A stretch of 64,000 bases of DNA from Alnus glutinosa. Its lineage: Eukaryota; Streptophyta; Magnoliopsida; Fagales; Betulaceae. Made by a program: the position numbers and the translations under genes. Below the pieces are notes generated by a model. The model had not been told where the DNA came from. It saw nothing but the letters and a program-made list of their open reading frames with translations, and ran no database searches. Each line of letters begins with the position of its first letter. Position 1 is the stretch's first letter. Below are positions 47,540-59,211 of this stretch, one piece after another. Location of the stretch: NCBI RefSeq assembly GCF_958979055.1, contig NC_084886.1, positions 48,563,654-48,627,653 on the forward strand. The letters run 5' to 3'.

Positions 47540-48374
47540 ACTTGAGGTATAAAAATAGTATTCCTTCGTGATATTGTCCTGTGAACTAATTCAATTAATA
47601 AAACCTTTACATCATATAAGAGATTTAAAACCAAATTCTACTTTTATTGGAGATAGAGATTAAATCAAGGAAATAAGGGAGAAATATAACAATTTTTGTT
47701 AAAAGTTTTGTTTTCTGTTTTCAATACAAAAGTATTAACGAACAATTAAAACCCAAAACACATTTTCAAAACATATTAACAATTATACGGAAAGCCAACA
47801 AACATACACGTGTCACCTCGAAACAAAGCTATGTTTGTTAAACTTTTTTGTTTATTGTTTTCAAAATAAAATCTCAAAAATACAAAATATTCATTAAAAT
47901 ATTAAAACAGTTTTCACTTTTATATCAATTAATAACACTTTTTAAAATAAAAATACCACCCAAAACGCATTCAAAAAAAAAAAAACCAAAATTAATTTTG
48001 ATTTAAAAAGCCCCAGAAAGAAAGAAAGAAATAAATATTTATATATATTATAAAGAATAAAAAAAAAAAAAAGAAAAAAAAAAAGAAAAAGAAAAAAAGG
48101 AATGTCTATTAGAACCGTTGTTCAGGGCCCACGGAAGTTTCTTCATTGTTTGACTTCGAAAGTACAAGAGCCTCGAGACCCAACACTCCAAGGAAACACT
48201 GGAAAGAAATTATTTACACCTTCTCTTCTCCTTCTTCGACACAACACCACCAAAATATAATACTACACCTTCTCTACCAAACCAACACGGCGAAAACAAC
48301 TTCCTTTACCTTCAAATTATCGGTTTTTTTTTGTTGTTGTTGGATAAAGTAATTCTCAATTGTTGTGGTTCAGA
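47540..48374 (+). promoter_or_regulatory. Promoter and 5' UTR of the SYP22-like gene
   Basis: The leader probably starts near 48120-48200 (CT-rich segment TCTTCTCCTTCTTC). Upstream, 47950-48100, is A-rich. No clear TATA box. Confidence 0.4.
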
Positions 48375-51300
48375 ATGAGCTTCCAAGATCTTGAGGCTGG
48401 GAGGCTCCGACAACCACAACAGCAGCGACTACAGCAAGACCCTTCTCAGGCCGTGGCTTCTGGGATTTTCCGAATCAACACGGCCGTCTCTTCCTTCTCT
48501 CGCCTTGTCAATTCACTAGGCACTCCCAAGGACACGCTCGAACTCCGTGACAAGCTGTGAGTGTTTTTCTCTCTTGTTTTTGGGAAAATTTTATTTTTCT
48601 TTTTCTTAAGCTGGTTTCTTTTATGATTTTATTATTATTATTATTATTATTGGGACGGTAATTCAACTTCTGGGTTTTGTTTTTGTTTATTGGCTCGTGT
48701 TAAATCATATTGAGAACCCATTGAAGTGCTTTCAATTTGTGCTATAAGTGATTGTACATTGTGCTATGATTGCTTGAACCTTTTGCTACCTCTTTTTAAA
48801 CCCAAACTCCCCAAGAACACTCACAAGCAATTCCGTCATTAGGTGTGATTGTTTTCTTTCTTTCTGTTTTTTCTTTTTTTGCTTTTCTTGTCTAATGTTT
48901 AATAAATGTAAATCAAAGATTTTGTGTCTTTATTGTTGTTTTTTTTTCAAAGAAAAGCTTCGAATGTTGTCTAAAAAAAAAAGTTTGCTGTTTAGAATTG
49001 AAGGCAAATTAAACAGGCTTGTGAGAAGGACTTGTACATTGTACTGTTAATCCTCGCACCTTAATATAGCCTTGTTAATTTCCTTGGAACTTTAAAGGAC
49101 ATCCTTGGGTACATGACAAGCTATGAGAGTTTTTACTTTTTAACGTATGCTTTTCTGTTTTCAGAATTTTTTTTTTTCTTTTGCCTAAAGATCCATCTTT
49201 CCTATTGCATGAAATATTATTATTTTGTTCCATCAAATTAAAGATATAGATAATATGTTAACATAAATAGAATAAGCAAAAAAAATGAGAAGTATATGAG
49301 AGAAAGAGTGTATATAATGTCTTGCCAATGCACTTTGGGCACTCAGGAAAAAGTAATAATAATACACTTTGGACCAATGCCTCCCTCTATAATTGAAGCC
49401 TTCTTCAATTCTTATACACTTTGGACCCATGACCATATTATTTACTCGCGTTTTATATGTTGCTCTGTTTTTGAAAATTTTCACTAGAAAATAAAACATT
49501 TGATATCTTCTACAAATAACTATAATTTTATTTTTTCACATTTTAGATATTTGATTTCGTTTTTCTTAAGGTGCCATGTAGGGAAAGATTTTTTCCCATA
49601 AAAAAAATCTTGTTCTTCATTGGTATTTACATTTGACTTAACTTGTAGGCACAAGACAAGGTTACATATTGGGCAGTTGGTGAAAGATACTTCAGCTAAA
49701 CTTAAGCAGGCTAGCGAAACTGATCATCATTTGGAAGTTAGTGTAAGTGCATATTCAATATAATTTTTGAAGTTTACACTTCATCATTGAATAACTCTCT
49801 CACTCTGTGTTGTTCTCTTGGTTCACCTACACATGCTTCTCCTTCCATCCCTTTATACTGTATTTTTTTTTTTTTTTTTTATAAAAAAAATGGATCTTTT
49901 AATGTTGCTAGAATTATTCTGTACCTGTCCTCCAATATGCATTTCTAGTTAGTTAGGAGGGAGTCATTTATTAGTTATCTAATTTTTTTTTTAATTATTT
50001 CTTTTGTTTTGGGGTGGGATGGACGGAGTTGGGTTTTATTTCTTACGCCTTAATATGTATTCATTAAACTGCAGGCTGCCAAGAAGATCGCTGATGCTAA
50101 GTTAGCAAAAGAATTCCAGTCAGTTCTTAAGGAATTTCAGAAGGCTCAGAGGCTTGCAGCTGAGAGGGAAACAACATATGCTCCTTTTGTTCCCAAAGAA
50201 GCTCTTCCATCCAGGTAGTTGTCTCTTGACGACTTGATTAGTTCTACATTTTTATATTTCTATGTTTGTAATTGGTCTTCGTCTGTTTGGTTTAAAGTCT
50301 CAAGATGCTGAATGAAGGTGCATTGAAGGTAGCCATATTTTTCTGATAAGAAGAGAAACTTGTTGAATTTTGTAAAAATATAAAATGGAAGTGCATAAGA
50401 TTTCAGGACGTATGAAGTTGAAAGAAGTTATTGCATCGAAAAATTTGACTAGATTGGCAGAACCCAAAATTGTTAATTTTTTCCTTTTCAAATTTGAACC
50501 CATATATCTTGACCTATGTAAGGTCATTTTTTCAAGTTTATCTGCTATAGGATGAAACAGAGTATTGATGATGTTATACATGACCAGCCTCACTGCCAGT
50601 ATCATCAATTATGTAACTATTTCACCTAATATTTTGATATAACTGGGTTGCAAAATGCAATGTTCAAACTCTGCAGATATCTGTGAGAATATCAATTTAT
50701 TTCCAGGCCACAGAGATCAGTTATGCAATATTTACCGGTGTCAGCGAAGCTTGACCAATTACTTGGTCGCACACACTCACAAACAGGCATAAAGACTAAT
50801 ACATATTTTCAACAGTTATCTTTGGTCAAATATTTAACTTCCGCCCCTTCTCTTTGACAAATCATTATGCAGTTATGATGCCCATGAATTGGAGATAAGT
50901 TCACCTAGGACTCCTGAACAGCAAGCTCTTCTTCTGGAATCCAAAAGGTCAGCATCGCATCTCATAATATTAACAAAATACTATTCTACGTTCATAAATT
51001 GGTAAGTTCTTTAACTGAATGATTATAATTTTATTTTATTGTTATGGCATAATGTGAGGCAAACAAAAAAAATTCAGTTATTAACCTTTCCTTTGTGATT
51101 TTTTAGCCTTTGGTTAATTTAATTTCTAGCAAGAAAAATGTGTTCTCCCCATATCCTCTTCTCCTCCTGGTGGGGGCCAAGCAAGTGGTCTGTCCTCAAA
51201 ACTCAAAACTCCAACTTACATTAAGAAAATGGGACATATAAAATGGTTACTTTCTGTTAACTGCAGACATTTTCTTGAGGAATATTGTCAAAGGAGGCCA

Positions 51301-54065
51301 ATTGATGTTCTGTACCTAGGAGATCCTTAAATATATTTATTTTCTTATTATCGCTTCTAGACAAATGGAGTAGACTACCACTTCGAAGACTTGATTTTTT
51401 TTATTTTTTTATTTTTTTATTTTTTTATTTTATTAATTTCTTTCTGTCAAACCACAATCTATGCCTCTCATGTCTATGGTCGCTGGTTAGAATATCCCAG
51501 GTGATTTCACAGACAAGATAAATCTCATGAATTAAAGGGCATGCCTGGCATGTAATGGAAAAATCTAGCTTAGTCTTCAATGCTGCCTGCATCAATCTCT
51601 AAATGGGTCTCTAAAGGAAGGAGGCCCCGGGGCTTCCAGCTTGTCGATACATATATATCGCCTGAGCTTAATCATACATACTGCCTGAGCTTTGCTGGTC
51701 AAGGCCCAAAAGGGCTTTGAGTCAACGCCTGGTTATCCAACCACAAACCTAGAGGCTTCATCCTGTGTGACGGAAGAAGCTCTCTTTTAATCAATTTTGT
51801 GATTTCTCTATAGAATATACAACTCAGGACAGACATATAGGCCTGTCTAGGATAGCTTCATTGGGGGGCTAGTGTTGGGACAAGCTACAATTTCCGGATT
51901 TGGAATGGTGCAGGAAAAGATTGGGGTTTGTAGACTGATTAGAGATTGAAATGGATTAAAATTCGAAGGCAAGAGGGGGCTGATCTTGAAGAAAATAGGT
52001 TTCTGGAATATTCTGTCAGTAGCCTTTGAACTGAATGGATTCAGCTTCACAACCAGCAGTTTATAGCTAACATCATATAATTAACATCTGGGCTTGTCTT
52101 AACAACTGAGAAAACCTTGTTTTGGACGTTGTGCTAGCCTTGTTGTGGAAGTTATGCCTGAATGTAATGCTCATAACCTCTTTCTACACCTAGGTTCCAT
52201 GAAGTGCTTGGGTAACCTGCAGTTTTAGAATATACAAATTATTGATATTAAAGGAGCAATACCCAATATCTTGTTCGAGAAGGGCCTTTACTTGTGTGTA
52301 TGTAAGTATTCTTATATCTTGGGGTCAAAAAACTTATCAAACAAAAAAAAAAAAAGTGTTCTTGGGGACCAAAATTAAGGACTTATATGTTGGTTTATGA
52401 TTATCATACTTCAGCGTAATAACTTCTGTTTTGTATACTGTCTCAGTCTTATGTGAAAACATGTAACGTTTGCAATAAGAGGGAGTTTTTGAAGCCGCCC
52501 CCCTTCCCCGGCAAAATAAATAAATAAATACAGACCGCACCTATCTCTGAATTGCGGTCCTTTCTTTTTTGTTTGAATTATTGAATAACGATCTTTCGGA
52601 TTATAAATGTATCAAAATTCCCTTCCATGCTGGAGATGTAAAATAGTTAATAGTGCAACCTCAATTTCTGTTACATTGTGTCCAGACAAGAGATCACACT
52701 GTTGGATGAGATTGTATTCAATGAAGCCATTATTGAAGAAAGAGAGCAGGGGATCCAAGAAATTCATCAACAAATAATTGAGGTACATGAGATTTTTAAG
52801 GATCTTGCTGTGCTGGTTCATGGTCAAGGTGCAATGATTGGTAAGCCCTGTGTTCTTAATAGTCATATATGTACTAATTTTTCCAAGTTTTCACTCTTGG
52901 TTTCTTGAATGCTTTGCATACTCTATAATGACAATGCTCATACATGTTCCTTTTATCCTCTCAGATGACATTAGTTCTAACATTGAAATCTCCCATGCTG
53001 CAACTACGCAAGCTACTTCACAACTTGTTAAAGCATCCAAGGCCCAAAAATCTGGTTCATCTCTGGTAAACTTCGATCAAAGTGATTTTCTTTTGTTTCC
53101 TTTTTTCCTATGTTCTTTGATTCTAATGTAGATAAAATATGTAGATGCCTAGATCATTAACAGCTAGGCTTTTCCTTTGCTAGGACTGGGATGTTGGCCG
53201 TAGTTGAAAAATAACCTTTAACCATGCATTAGCTTAAATTCAAGTGACAAAACTAAATTTTGTCAATATCTGATTGGCATCATCTTAGTTTATGAATGTT
53301 ACTTTTGATAGATATGATCCCTGGGCTCTTGTAAACGTGAGAGGGTATATGTGCTCTTCCTGTTGTATTGACCACTACAACTTGGTGGTCACAGAAACGC
53401 TCGTCTTCTGTTATGTTGCTTATGACCTTTTCTTTTTCTTTTTTGTTTTCTTCTTTTCTGAATTTTTTGGTCATTGTCTTATCAGACAGCATGATTGATA
53501 TAACTGTTTCCATACATGTCGTCTTTGGGACATGTCATTTAACAAAAAATATATTTGGAAGCAACCGATCTAAATGCTGTATTTTCAAATGAGAAATGCT
53601 ACATGCACTTAAACTTTTACAAATGGAGTCTTACTAAGATGATGTGGAGCTTATTCATTGGTACTCATAGTATTTCTTTTTATTAATTGTTTTGATCATC
53701 TCCAATGAATAAGCTCCACATCAGTTAGTAAGGCTCCATTTGTAAAAGTTTAAGTACATTTAGCATTTCTCTTTTCAAATTTGATTAAAAGGGTTTGAAA
53801 CTGACTGCTTACTGTTTAACAGTTCTGGGAGCAAAGTTAGAACTTATGCTAATTGTTGTTCTTCTTACACATTTACTCTTTAATATTATTGGTAATTGTA
53901 ATATCACTACTTCACAAGATTTGTTGAGTTGCTTAAATAAATTCGCTCCTGAATTATCCAAATTGCATCTGATATTAATTTCTCATTACCTGTTTGCAGA
54001 TGTGTTTGCTGTTGTTGATCTTTGGAATCGTTCTGCTCATTGTAATCATAGTCATTGTAGCTTGA
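48375..54065 (+). CDS. SYP22: Vacuolar Qa-SNARE, SYP22/VAM3 type
   Basis: A syntaxin of plants group 2, which drives fusion at the prevacuolar compartment and vacuole. Exons: 48375-48556, 49649-49742, 50075-50214, 50873-50947, 52686-52840, 52965-53065 and 54000-54065, joining in phase to 270 residues (Arabidopsis SYP22 has 268). The N-terminus [10 protein letters not shown] is family-typical. The Habc helices follow ([38 protein letters not shown]). The SNARE motif spans about 175-235 ([20 protein letters not shown]), with zero-layer Gln211 in HGQGAMID. A tail anchor ends the protein ([20 protein letters not shown]). Intron 6 holds a Mutator-like MITE. An AATAAAAG signal lies near 54328. The gene looks intact. 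Confidence 0.95.
51600..52330. other. Low-AT block in SYP22 intron 4, possible insertion
   Basis: The stretch around 51620-52060 is GC-richer than the rest of the intron and contains short open frames on the minus strand, with no known domain and no terminal repeats that I could pair. It may be an unrecognised transposon remnant. Confidence 0.3.
53591..53771. mobile_element. 181-bp Mutator-like MITE in SYP22 intron 6
   Basis: Terminal inverted repeats of about 75 bases begin GAGAAATGCTACATGCACTT and end AAGTACATTTAGCATTTCTC. A perfect 9-bp duplication TTTTCAAAT flanks it (53582-53590 and 53772-53780). No coding capacity. Confidence 0.92.
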
Positions 54066-54329
54066 GCAATAAATCAATTGTCTCAATTCGAGTTCAATTT
54101 TACTGGCATGGCCTCCTAGTGGTGTTCCCTAGCAAGTGGTCCTGCCCAACTTGTGCTGCTCTTATCAACCCTAATTATACAGCATATGACAGATAGTTGA
54201 CACCTTCTCAATACTGCAAAGAAGACCAATAATGTACAGTCCAATTATTTGGAGCTGATATCCTCTTTACAAGGCTCTGTTTTATTGTGAATCATGTAAA
54301 GTAAATGATTAACCCTGTTATTACTAATA

Positions 54330-55276
54330 AAAGTTGGAATTCTTCCTTCTCCTTCTCATTTGTGTATAAATGACTGTTTTTACATGGTCATTGTTGTACC
54401 CAAAGTCTCATCATGTTTTTCTGCCTCAACTTTAACTTGGTACAAAAGATTTATGTATGTGAATATTATTCTTGATGAATATGTCCATTGATGTTGGTCT
54501 TGTAATTTTGCATTTCTAGCCCCTTTTATTTATTAAATTCGGCATGTCTTTCTATGGATAATAGTACAGTATGCATGTGAGAATCATGTGTTCGGTTGAA
54601 GGACTTACGTCAATTTAACGAAGATATTGATTTTTATGGTTTCTTCTACTACATACTCTCAGATTTTTACTTGTTCAAATATATTTTTCCTCAAATTTTC
54701 TCATAGATCCTTGTTTTTGTTCTCAATACTTGTAGATCTCAAAATGTTTAACGAAATCAAAAACAAAACCTGCCTCAAATTGATACATAATGGGTCATGG
54801 CTGTCACAATGGTGACTTTTGTCTGTCAAGGAACCACCATAGTTTTCCGTATAGCTGATAATAGTTGTAGAGAAATGTTATATAAATTCTCATGTTTACA
54901 CTTCCAAATGCCTAGATCACCATTGGAAATTTGGATCCTTCCTCAATTTTAATCTCAACCATTGAAAACCCATTCACTGCATTTCCCTTGTCTGTCTTCT
55001 CGAAACACTCCCTCCTAATTTCCCCCTTTTGATCTCCTGCAATGAATCTCGGCCCTTCGTTCATTATCGAAAACCCCGCATTTCAACAGTCTCTTTCATT
55101 TCGTAATTCCCCTTCTTTCTCTCACACAATCATCTTTTTCGGCGGCAATAGAACTTCTGGAAAAATTATTTCAGTGAAATTTGATTTTGCCTACAGTTGG
55201 GAGTTGTTGTTCAGTATCTTTTGGATCTAGAAAACGAAGTTTATCACAGGCGCCAACTTTCCTCAGAACCCAGCAA
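54330..55276. other. Spacer between SYP22 and the methyltransferase gene
   Basis: Holds the SYP22 polyadenylation region and the methyltransferase leader. An upstream open frame starts at 55042 (62 codons, different frame) and could be an upstream ORF in that leader; there is no recognised domain. Confidence 0.4.
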
Positions 55277-56266
55277 ATGTCAGTCGGGCTAATCTCCCAC
55301 CAAACCCAACCCTTAATCCCCTACCCAAACCAGATATCCAACCATGCTTTCCAACCCACCCTTCCAAACCTCGTTCTCTTCCACAGACCAATCCACCACC
55401 ACCCATTAACAGCCAAGTCCCAACAGACCCACCACTCCTCCCCCGCAACCAGGACCCAAGACGATGGCATTCCTATCGAGGACGTCAAAATCCTCGCCAG
55501 GTTCAAGTCCAGACACAACTACATCCGCGTCCTCGAAGTCTCCAGAAAAGCCGACCACCCTTTCGCTGGCTCGAGGCTGCTCCTCCTAGACAGCCCTGGA
55601 AACATCCACAGCATCTCTTTCCAGTTCAAGAAATCTCTCACAAGCACCTACTTCGATGTGTTCGCCACCTTGCCACCGATCTTGCCGCCTGGACCCGTGG
55701 GAATTCTCGGGTTCGGAGCGGGTTCAGCCGCGCGCTTGTGCCTGGAGTTGTACCCAGAATTGGTTGTTCATGGATGGGAGCTTGACTCGTCTGTGATTGC
55801 GGTGGGGAGAGAGTTTTTTGGGCTTGCGAGGCTTGAGCAGCAATACCCAGATAGGCTTTTCGTTTACGTTGGTAATGCGTTGAAAGCTAGCATTCGAGAT
55901 GGGTTTTCGGGAATCTTTGTGGATTTGTTTAGCAAAGGTAGTTTGATTCCGGAGCTTCAGGATCCGAACACTTGGGAGAAGCTTACCAAGTGTTTGAGGA
56001 AAGGTGGCAGAGTGATGGTTAATGTTGGGGGTAGTTGTGTGGAGGCCGAGGACTCATGGAGAGACGGGAAGGTAGTCATGGAGGAGTCTATGAAAGCGAT
56101 GCAACGGGTTTTTGGCGACAAGCTTTTCGTTTTGAACCTCGGGAATAGGAAGGACGATAGCTCCATTGCTCTTACCGGTGATTTGCCGGATCTTGACTCG
56201 TGGAAGAAAGCACTTCCTCGTTCTTTGAGGTGCTATGTTGATATGTGGACGCCCTTTGATGGTTAA
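55277..56266 (+). CDS. Spermidine-synthase-like SAM-dependent methyltransferase family protein
   Basis: A Rossmann-fold protein of 329 residues in one exon. The N-terminal 70 residues are rich in Pro, Gln, His and Ser and poor in acidic residues, and might be a chloroplast transit peptide. The conserved part starts at DVKILARFKSRHNYIRVLEV. Motif I is GILGFGAGSAARL (nucleotide-binding loop), followed by acidic motif post-I HGWELDSSV, then FVYVGNALKA and GIFVDLFSKGSLIP. The C-terminus LRCYVDMWTPFDG is typical of this plant group. Aminopropyltransferase substrate motifs are not evident, so polyamine synthesis should not be assumed. The ATG at 55277 is chosen as the first in this frame; the frame stays open upstream to 55181. 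An inverted copy of its 3' end lies at 56926-57065. Confidence 0.82.
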   Translation: MSVGLISHQTQPLIPYPNQISNHAFQPTLPNLVLFHRPIHHHPLTAKSQQTHHSSPATRTQDDGIPIEDVKILARFKSRHNYIRVLEVSRKADHPFAGSRLLLLDSPGNIHSISFQFKKSLTSTYFDVFATLPPILPPGPVGILGFGAGSAARLCLELYPELVVHGWELDSSVIAVGREFFGLARLEQQYPDRLFVYVGNALKASIRDGFSGIFVDLFSKGSLIPELQDPNTWEKLTKCLRKGGRVMVNVGGSCVEAEDSWRDGKVVMEESMKAMQRVFGDKLFVLNLGNRKDDSSIALTGDLPDLDSWKKALPRSLRCYVDMWTPFDG

Positions 56267-56278
56267 TATGGTATGGAT

Positions 56279-56698
56279 TGAATCGGCGTCCTCTACTGCT
56301 ACAATTTCAAAGGAATTTTTAATTTTTTTTAAAATCAAGTATTTTTTTATAGCGAAATAACGTGAAAAATATTGCATATTAAAGATATGACATGCTAATA
56401 ATAAAATTAAAGAAAAATATATATATCATTTCAAAATGTTTCTTCTTCACTTTTGAAAAAACTCTTCTTTTTTACTAAATCAAAATACAGTTTTTTTGTT
56501 CAAAACTTTTACATGACATAAGTGTAAGAAAAAACTTTTGAGAATGATTTTTTTTTTTTTCATTGTTATTTGTTAACATGTCATATCTTTAATATGTAGT
56601 ATTTTTCACGTCATTTCGATATAAAAAACGGCTTGATTTTAAAAAAAATTTAAGAATCTCAAATTCTTTGAAATTGTATGGGATCCTGATTCGGATGG
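56279..56698. mobile_element. Foldback element with about 110-bp arms
   Basis: The arm at about 56300-56400 (ACAATTTCAAAG, ATTAAAGATATGACATG) is the reverse complement of about 56570-56685 (CATGTCATATCTTTAAT, CTTTGAAATTGT). The loop is AT-rich and non-coding. The element directly follows the methyltransferase stop codon and probably supplies its 3' UTR. A TA dinucleotide may be the target duplication, but this is uncertain. Confidence 0.7.
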
Positions 56699-56925
56699 TG
56701 TTGCTGCATGTGTTTTTGTTTTAGGTGTTTTGCCATTTGTATATGTTGTCAAACTTTCACATTCACATTCACGAATTGGAAGACCGATAGCACCATTGTT
56801 AAACTGTAATTTTATCAAAAAAATGTTTAATTGCATTTTGAAAATTACGTTTTCAAATCGCACGTTTTGAAATTACAAATTCAAACGGACTATATAGAAA
56901 AACATACAACATTAACAGCAAAAGG

Positions 56926-57065
56926 GCGGCCGCATATCAACATAGCACCTCAAATAATGAGGAAGTGCCTTTTTGCACAAGTCAAGATCTGGCAAATCAC
57001 CGATAAGAACAATGGTGCTTTCGGCCTTTCTATGCTTGTGCCTCAAAACAAAAGGCTTGTAGTGA
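56926..57065 (-). pseudogene. Inverted partial duplicate of the methyltransferase 3' end
   Basis: On the minus strand the translation reads IGDLPDLDLCKKALPHYLRCYVDMRPPF, matching the last residues of the gene at 55277-56266 (TGDLPDLDSWKKALPRSLRC). About four bases in five agree by eye. Only the last 45 or so codons are present, so it is a non-functional fragment. A shorter, weaker match to the same region lies on the plus strand at about 56775-56810 (GAAGACCGATAGCACCATTG). Confidence 0.82.
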
Positions 57066-57099
57066 AAACTCATCGCATCCCTTTTGAAGATGAGATATG

Positions 57100-57630
57100 A
57101 TCTTTTGTCACTCCAAGACAATTCTTGACGAGCAATATGATTCCCTAACTATCTTTAGGGTTTTTTTATTAACAAAAAAAAAAAAAGAAAAAAAAAAAGA
57201 AAGAAATTAAGAGTAAAAGTTATCACGTGGGCAGATGTAGTCAGGAGTTGTATCTTAGAGTGTCAATGAATCATATCTCTTTCAAGACTACCATTAAAAC
57301 TCTTTATGTCGAACTAGAGTTTCTTCATTTCAAGTTAAACGAAAAAATATTTTATTATATCCAATTTTAATTTTTATTACATTAAACAGTGCACACATGT
57401 CACGTCATTTAAACATAGCATCACCTCATTTAAAATTCTCTCGACTTACAACTCAAAACTCCGCTTCACAAGTAACTTAATAAGGTTATAATTATTTTTT
57501 ACAATGCCTTTTATGTGCAACAATTTTTATTTTTATTTACCATATTCCTAAAAGGGTGACTTTATCCTTATCCATGGTTTTTCTCCAACTTTAAAACAAA
57601 TTAAAAATTAAAAAAATAATAATAATAATA
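57100..57630. other. Intergenic DNA, no gene seen
   Basis: AT-rich, with an A-rich run at about 57170-57210 and an (AAT)n run near 57615. Confidence 0.45.
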
Positions 57631-57739
57631 AATAATGCCTAATGCCAAAAATCTTAGACCCAAAACCCTATACTTCATAAAACAAACCTCCCTCCCAAAA
57701 TTGAAACCCCAAAAGTCAAATAAAAGTTATTCTTTCATT

Positions 57740-58790
57740 TGGCTAGTTTACCAGTCATGGAAGGGAAACCTCCCCATCTTTCTTCCCTACATCCTCTTAT
57801 ATTTTCGCCCATTTTTGGCTTGCTACCGCTTCCTTGGTGGTTCTTATCCAGCTAGAGGTTCTCTAGCTTTGGAGAAACTATCCATCCGTTACATCACTGA
57901 CGATGTCTTCTCTCTCGTTGGATCGGTCTCCCTCTCTTTCTCCTGTTCTAAGTCATGGTTCCTCCGATATCTTGAAGTTTTTAGATCTGATTTTTTTCTT
58001 TTCCAATCAGATCTATTAACTTTATGAGGCCTCTCTATCAAACGCTTCACTCCACCAGGTTCCATGGCTTTCCAGTTTTGATCCACCAACAGTAGCTTCA
58101 TCATCAAATCATCAGGCGCCGGAACGTGACCTATACGCACCTGAGCGTACACCTTACTCGCCAACGCAGGGTCACCTTGAAGTTGCTTGTGCTGCTTTCC
58201 ACCAACTTCCTTTGCTTTTGCAGCTTTCCAACGATGGTTAGGCTGTCATTGGTGATGCACTTTAGGTTTTATTTATGTTATGCTTTTTGTTTTTGTTTTT
58301 GTTTTTATGTTTTCTATGGTTGGGTTTTGGTCTCTATGGGAGACCCTTTTTATAGAGTTTTTGTTCTGATTTTAGCTGGGTCGGTTCTGTTTCAATCCCT
58401 GCAAGGGGGTTATTCTTTCCCTTCCCAGATCGGTCTCCATATCTTAGCCCCTGCGAAGGGGTTGTTACTTTTGACAGAGTTGAAGACTCTGCAAAGGGCC
58501 ATGCCCTTGCTCAACACCGATTTGGCTTTTAGTCCACTTTGTGTGGACAAACCCCACTTTGTGTGGACAAACCCTTGGCTTTGTCCAAGGTTGATAGGGT
58601 TGGAAAATTTTATATTCCTTTGGGATTGAAGAAAATCACATTCCTTACTAGGTTGCTGTTTGTTGGCTCAACTTTATTAGTTTTGGATTCATTGTTGGGG
58701 AGCCCACCCCACTGTTTTAATTTTGTAACCCTGCTCTTGTGAAATGAAGTTGTATTTACACACAATAATAATAATAATAATAATAAAATC
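57740..58790 (+). mobile_element. Possible non-autonomous retroposon with (AAT)n tail
   Basis: A GC-richer block of about 1 kb ends in an (AAT)n tail (about 58764-58787) after ATGAAGTTGTATTTACAC, the way many plant retroposons end. Within it, CCACTTTGTGTGGACAAACC is repeated in tandem (about 58530 and 58552). The minus-strand frame 57889-58164 (91 codons) has no known domain. I could not pair a target-site duplication, so the class is tentative. Confidence 0.35.
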
Positions 58791-59202
58791 AATGACTATT
58801 TTCCTCCCCTTTTTTGTTATCATTATATATAAAAAAAAAAATCACGGCTATTTATTTGCCTAGTATATTATATAATAAATAATAGCAAAAAAATTTAAAG
58901 AGAATGTAATAAAATTCTGACAAGGATATTTTAGAGATATTATAATGTTGACAAGTGGCATAGCAATTTTATTATTATGCTAAGTTGGTGCTTCATAACT
59001 GTTTTTTGAAATATGCTTTTACTATCCCTATAGAAGAAGAATAGTTTAATTTATAGTTTTTTTTTTAAAAAAAAAAAAAATCAGCCGAGTTGACCTTGCA
59101 AGTTAACAAGTTAAAATTGCGAATTCCAGGCTTTTTTTTTGTTTTTTTTTTTTATTCTCTTATAATTTTTTTATTATTCCATTGACCGAATCAGTTTGAA
59201 AT
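58791..59202. other. Intergenic DNA, no gene seen
   Basis: AT-rich; T/A switch near 59060-59090. Confidence 0.45.
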
Positions 59203-59211
59203 TCAATAGTT

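Noticed and set aside
50706-50790. Possible extra exon in SYP22 after an AG near 50705
   Set aside because: Including it would break alignment with SYP22 relatives; skipping it joins LPSS-YDAHE in phase.
57889-58164. 91-codon minus-strand frame as a gene
   Set aside because: No homology recognised, no TATA box or splice context, and it lies in a retroposon-like block.
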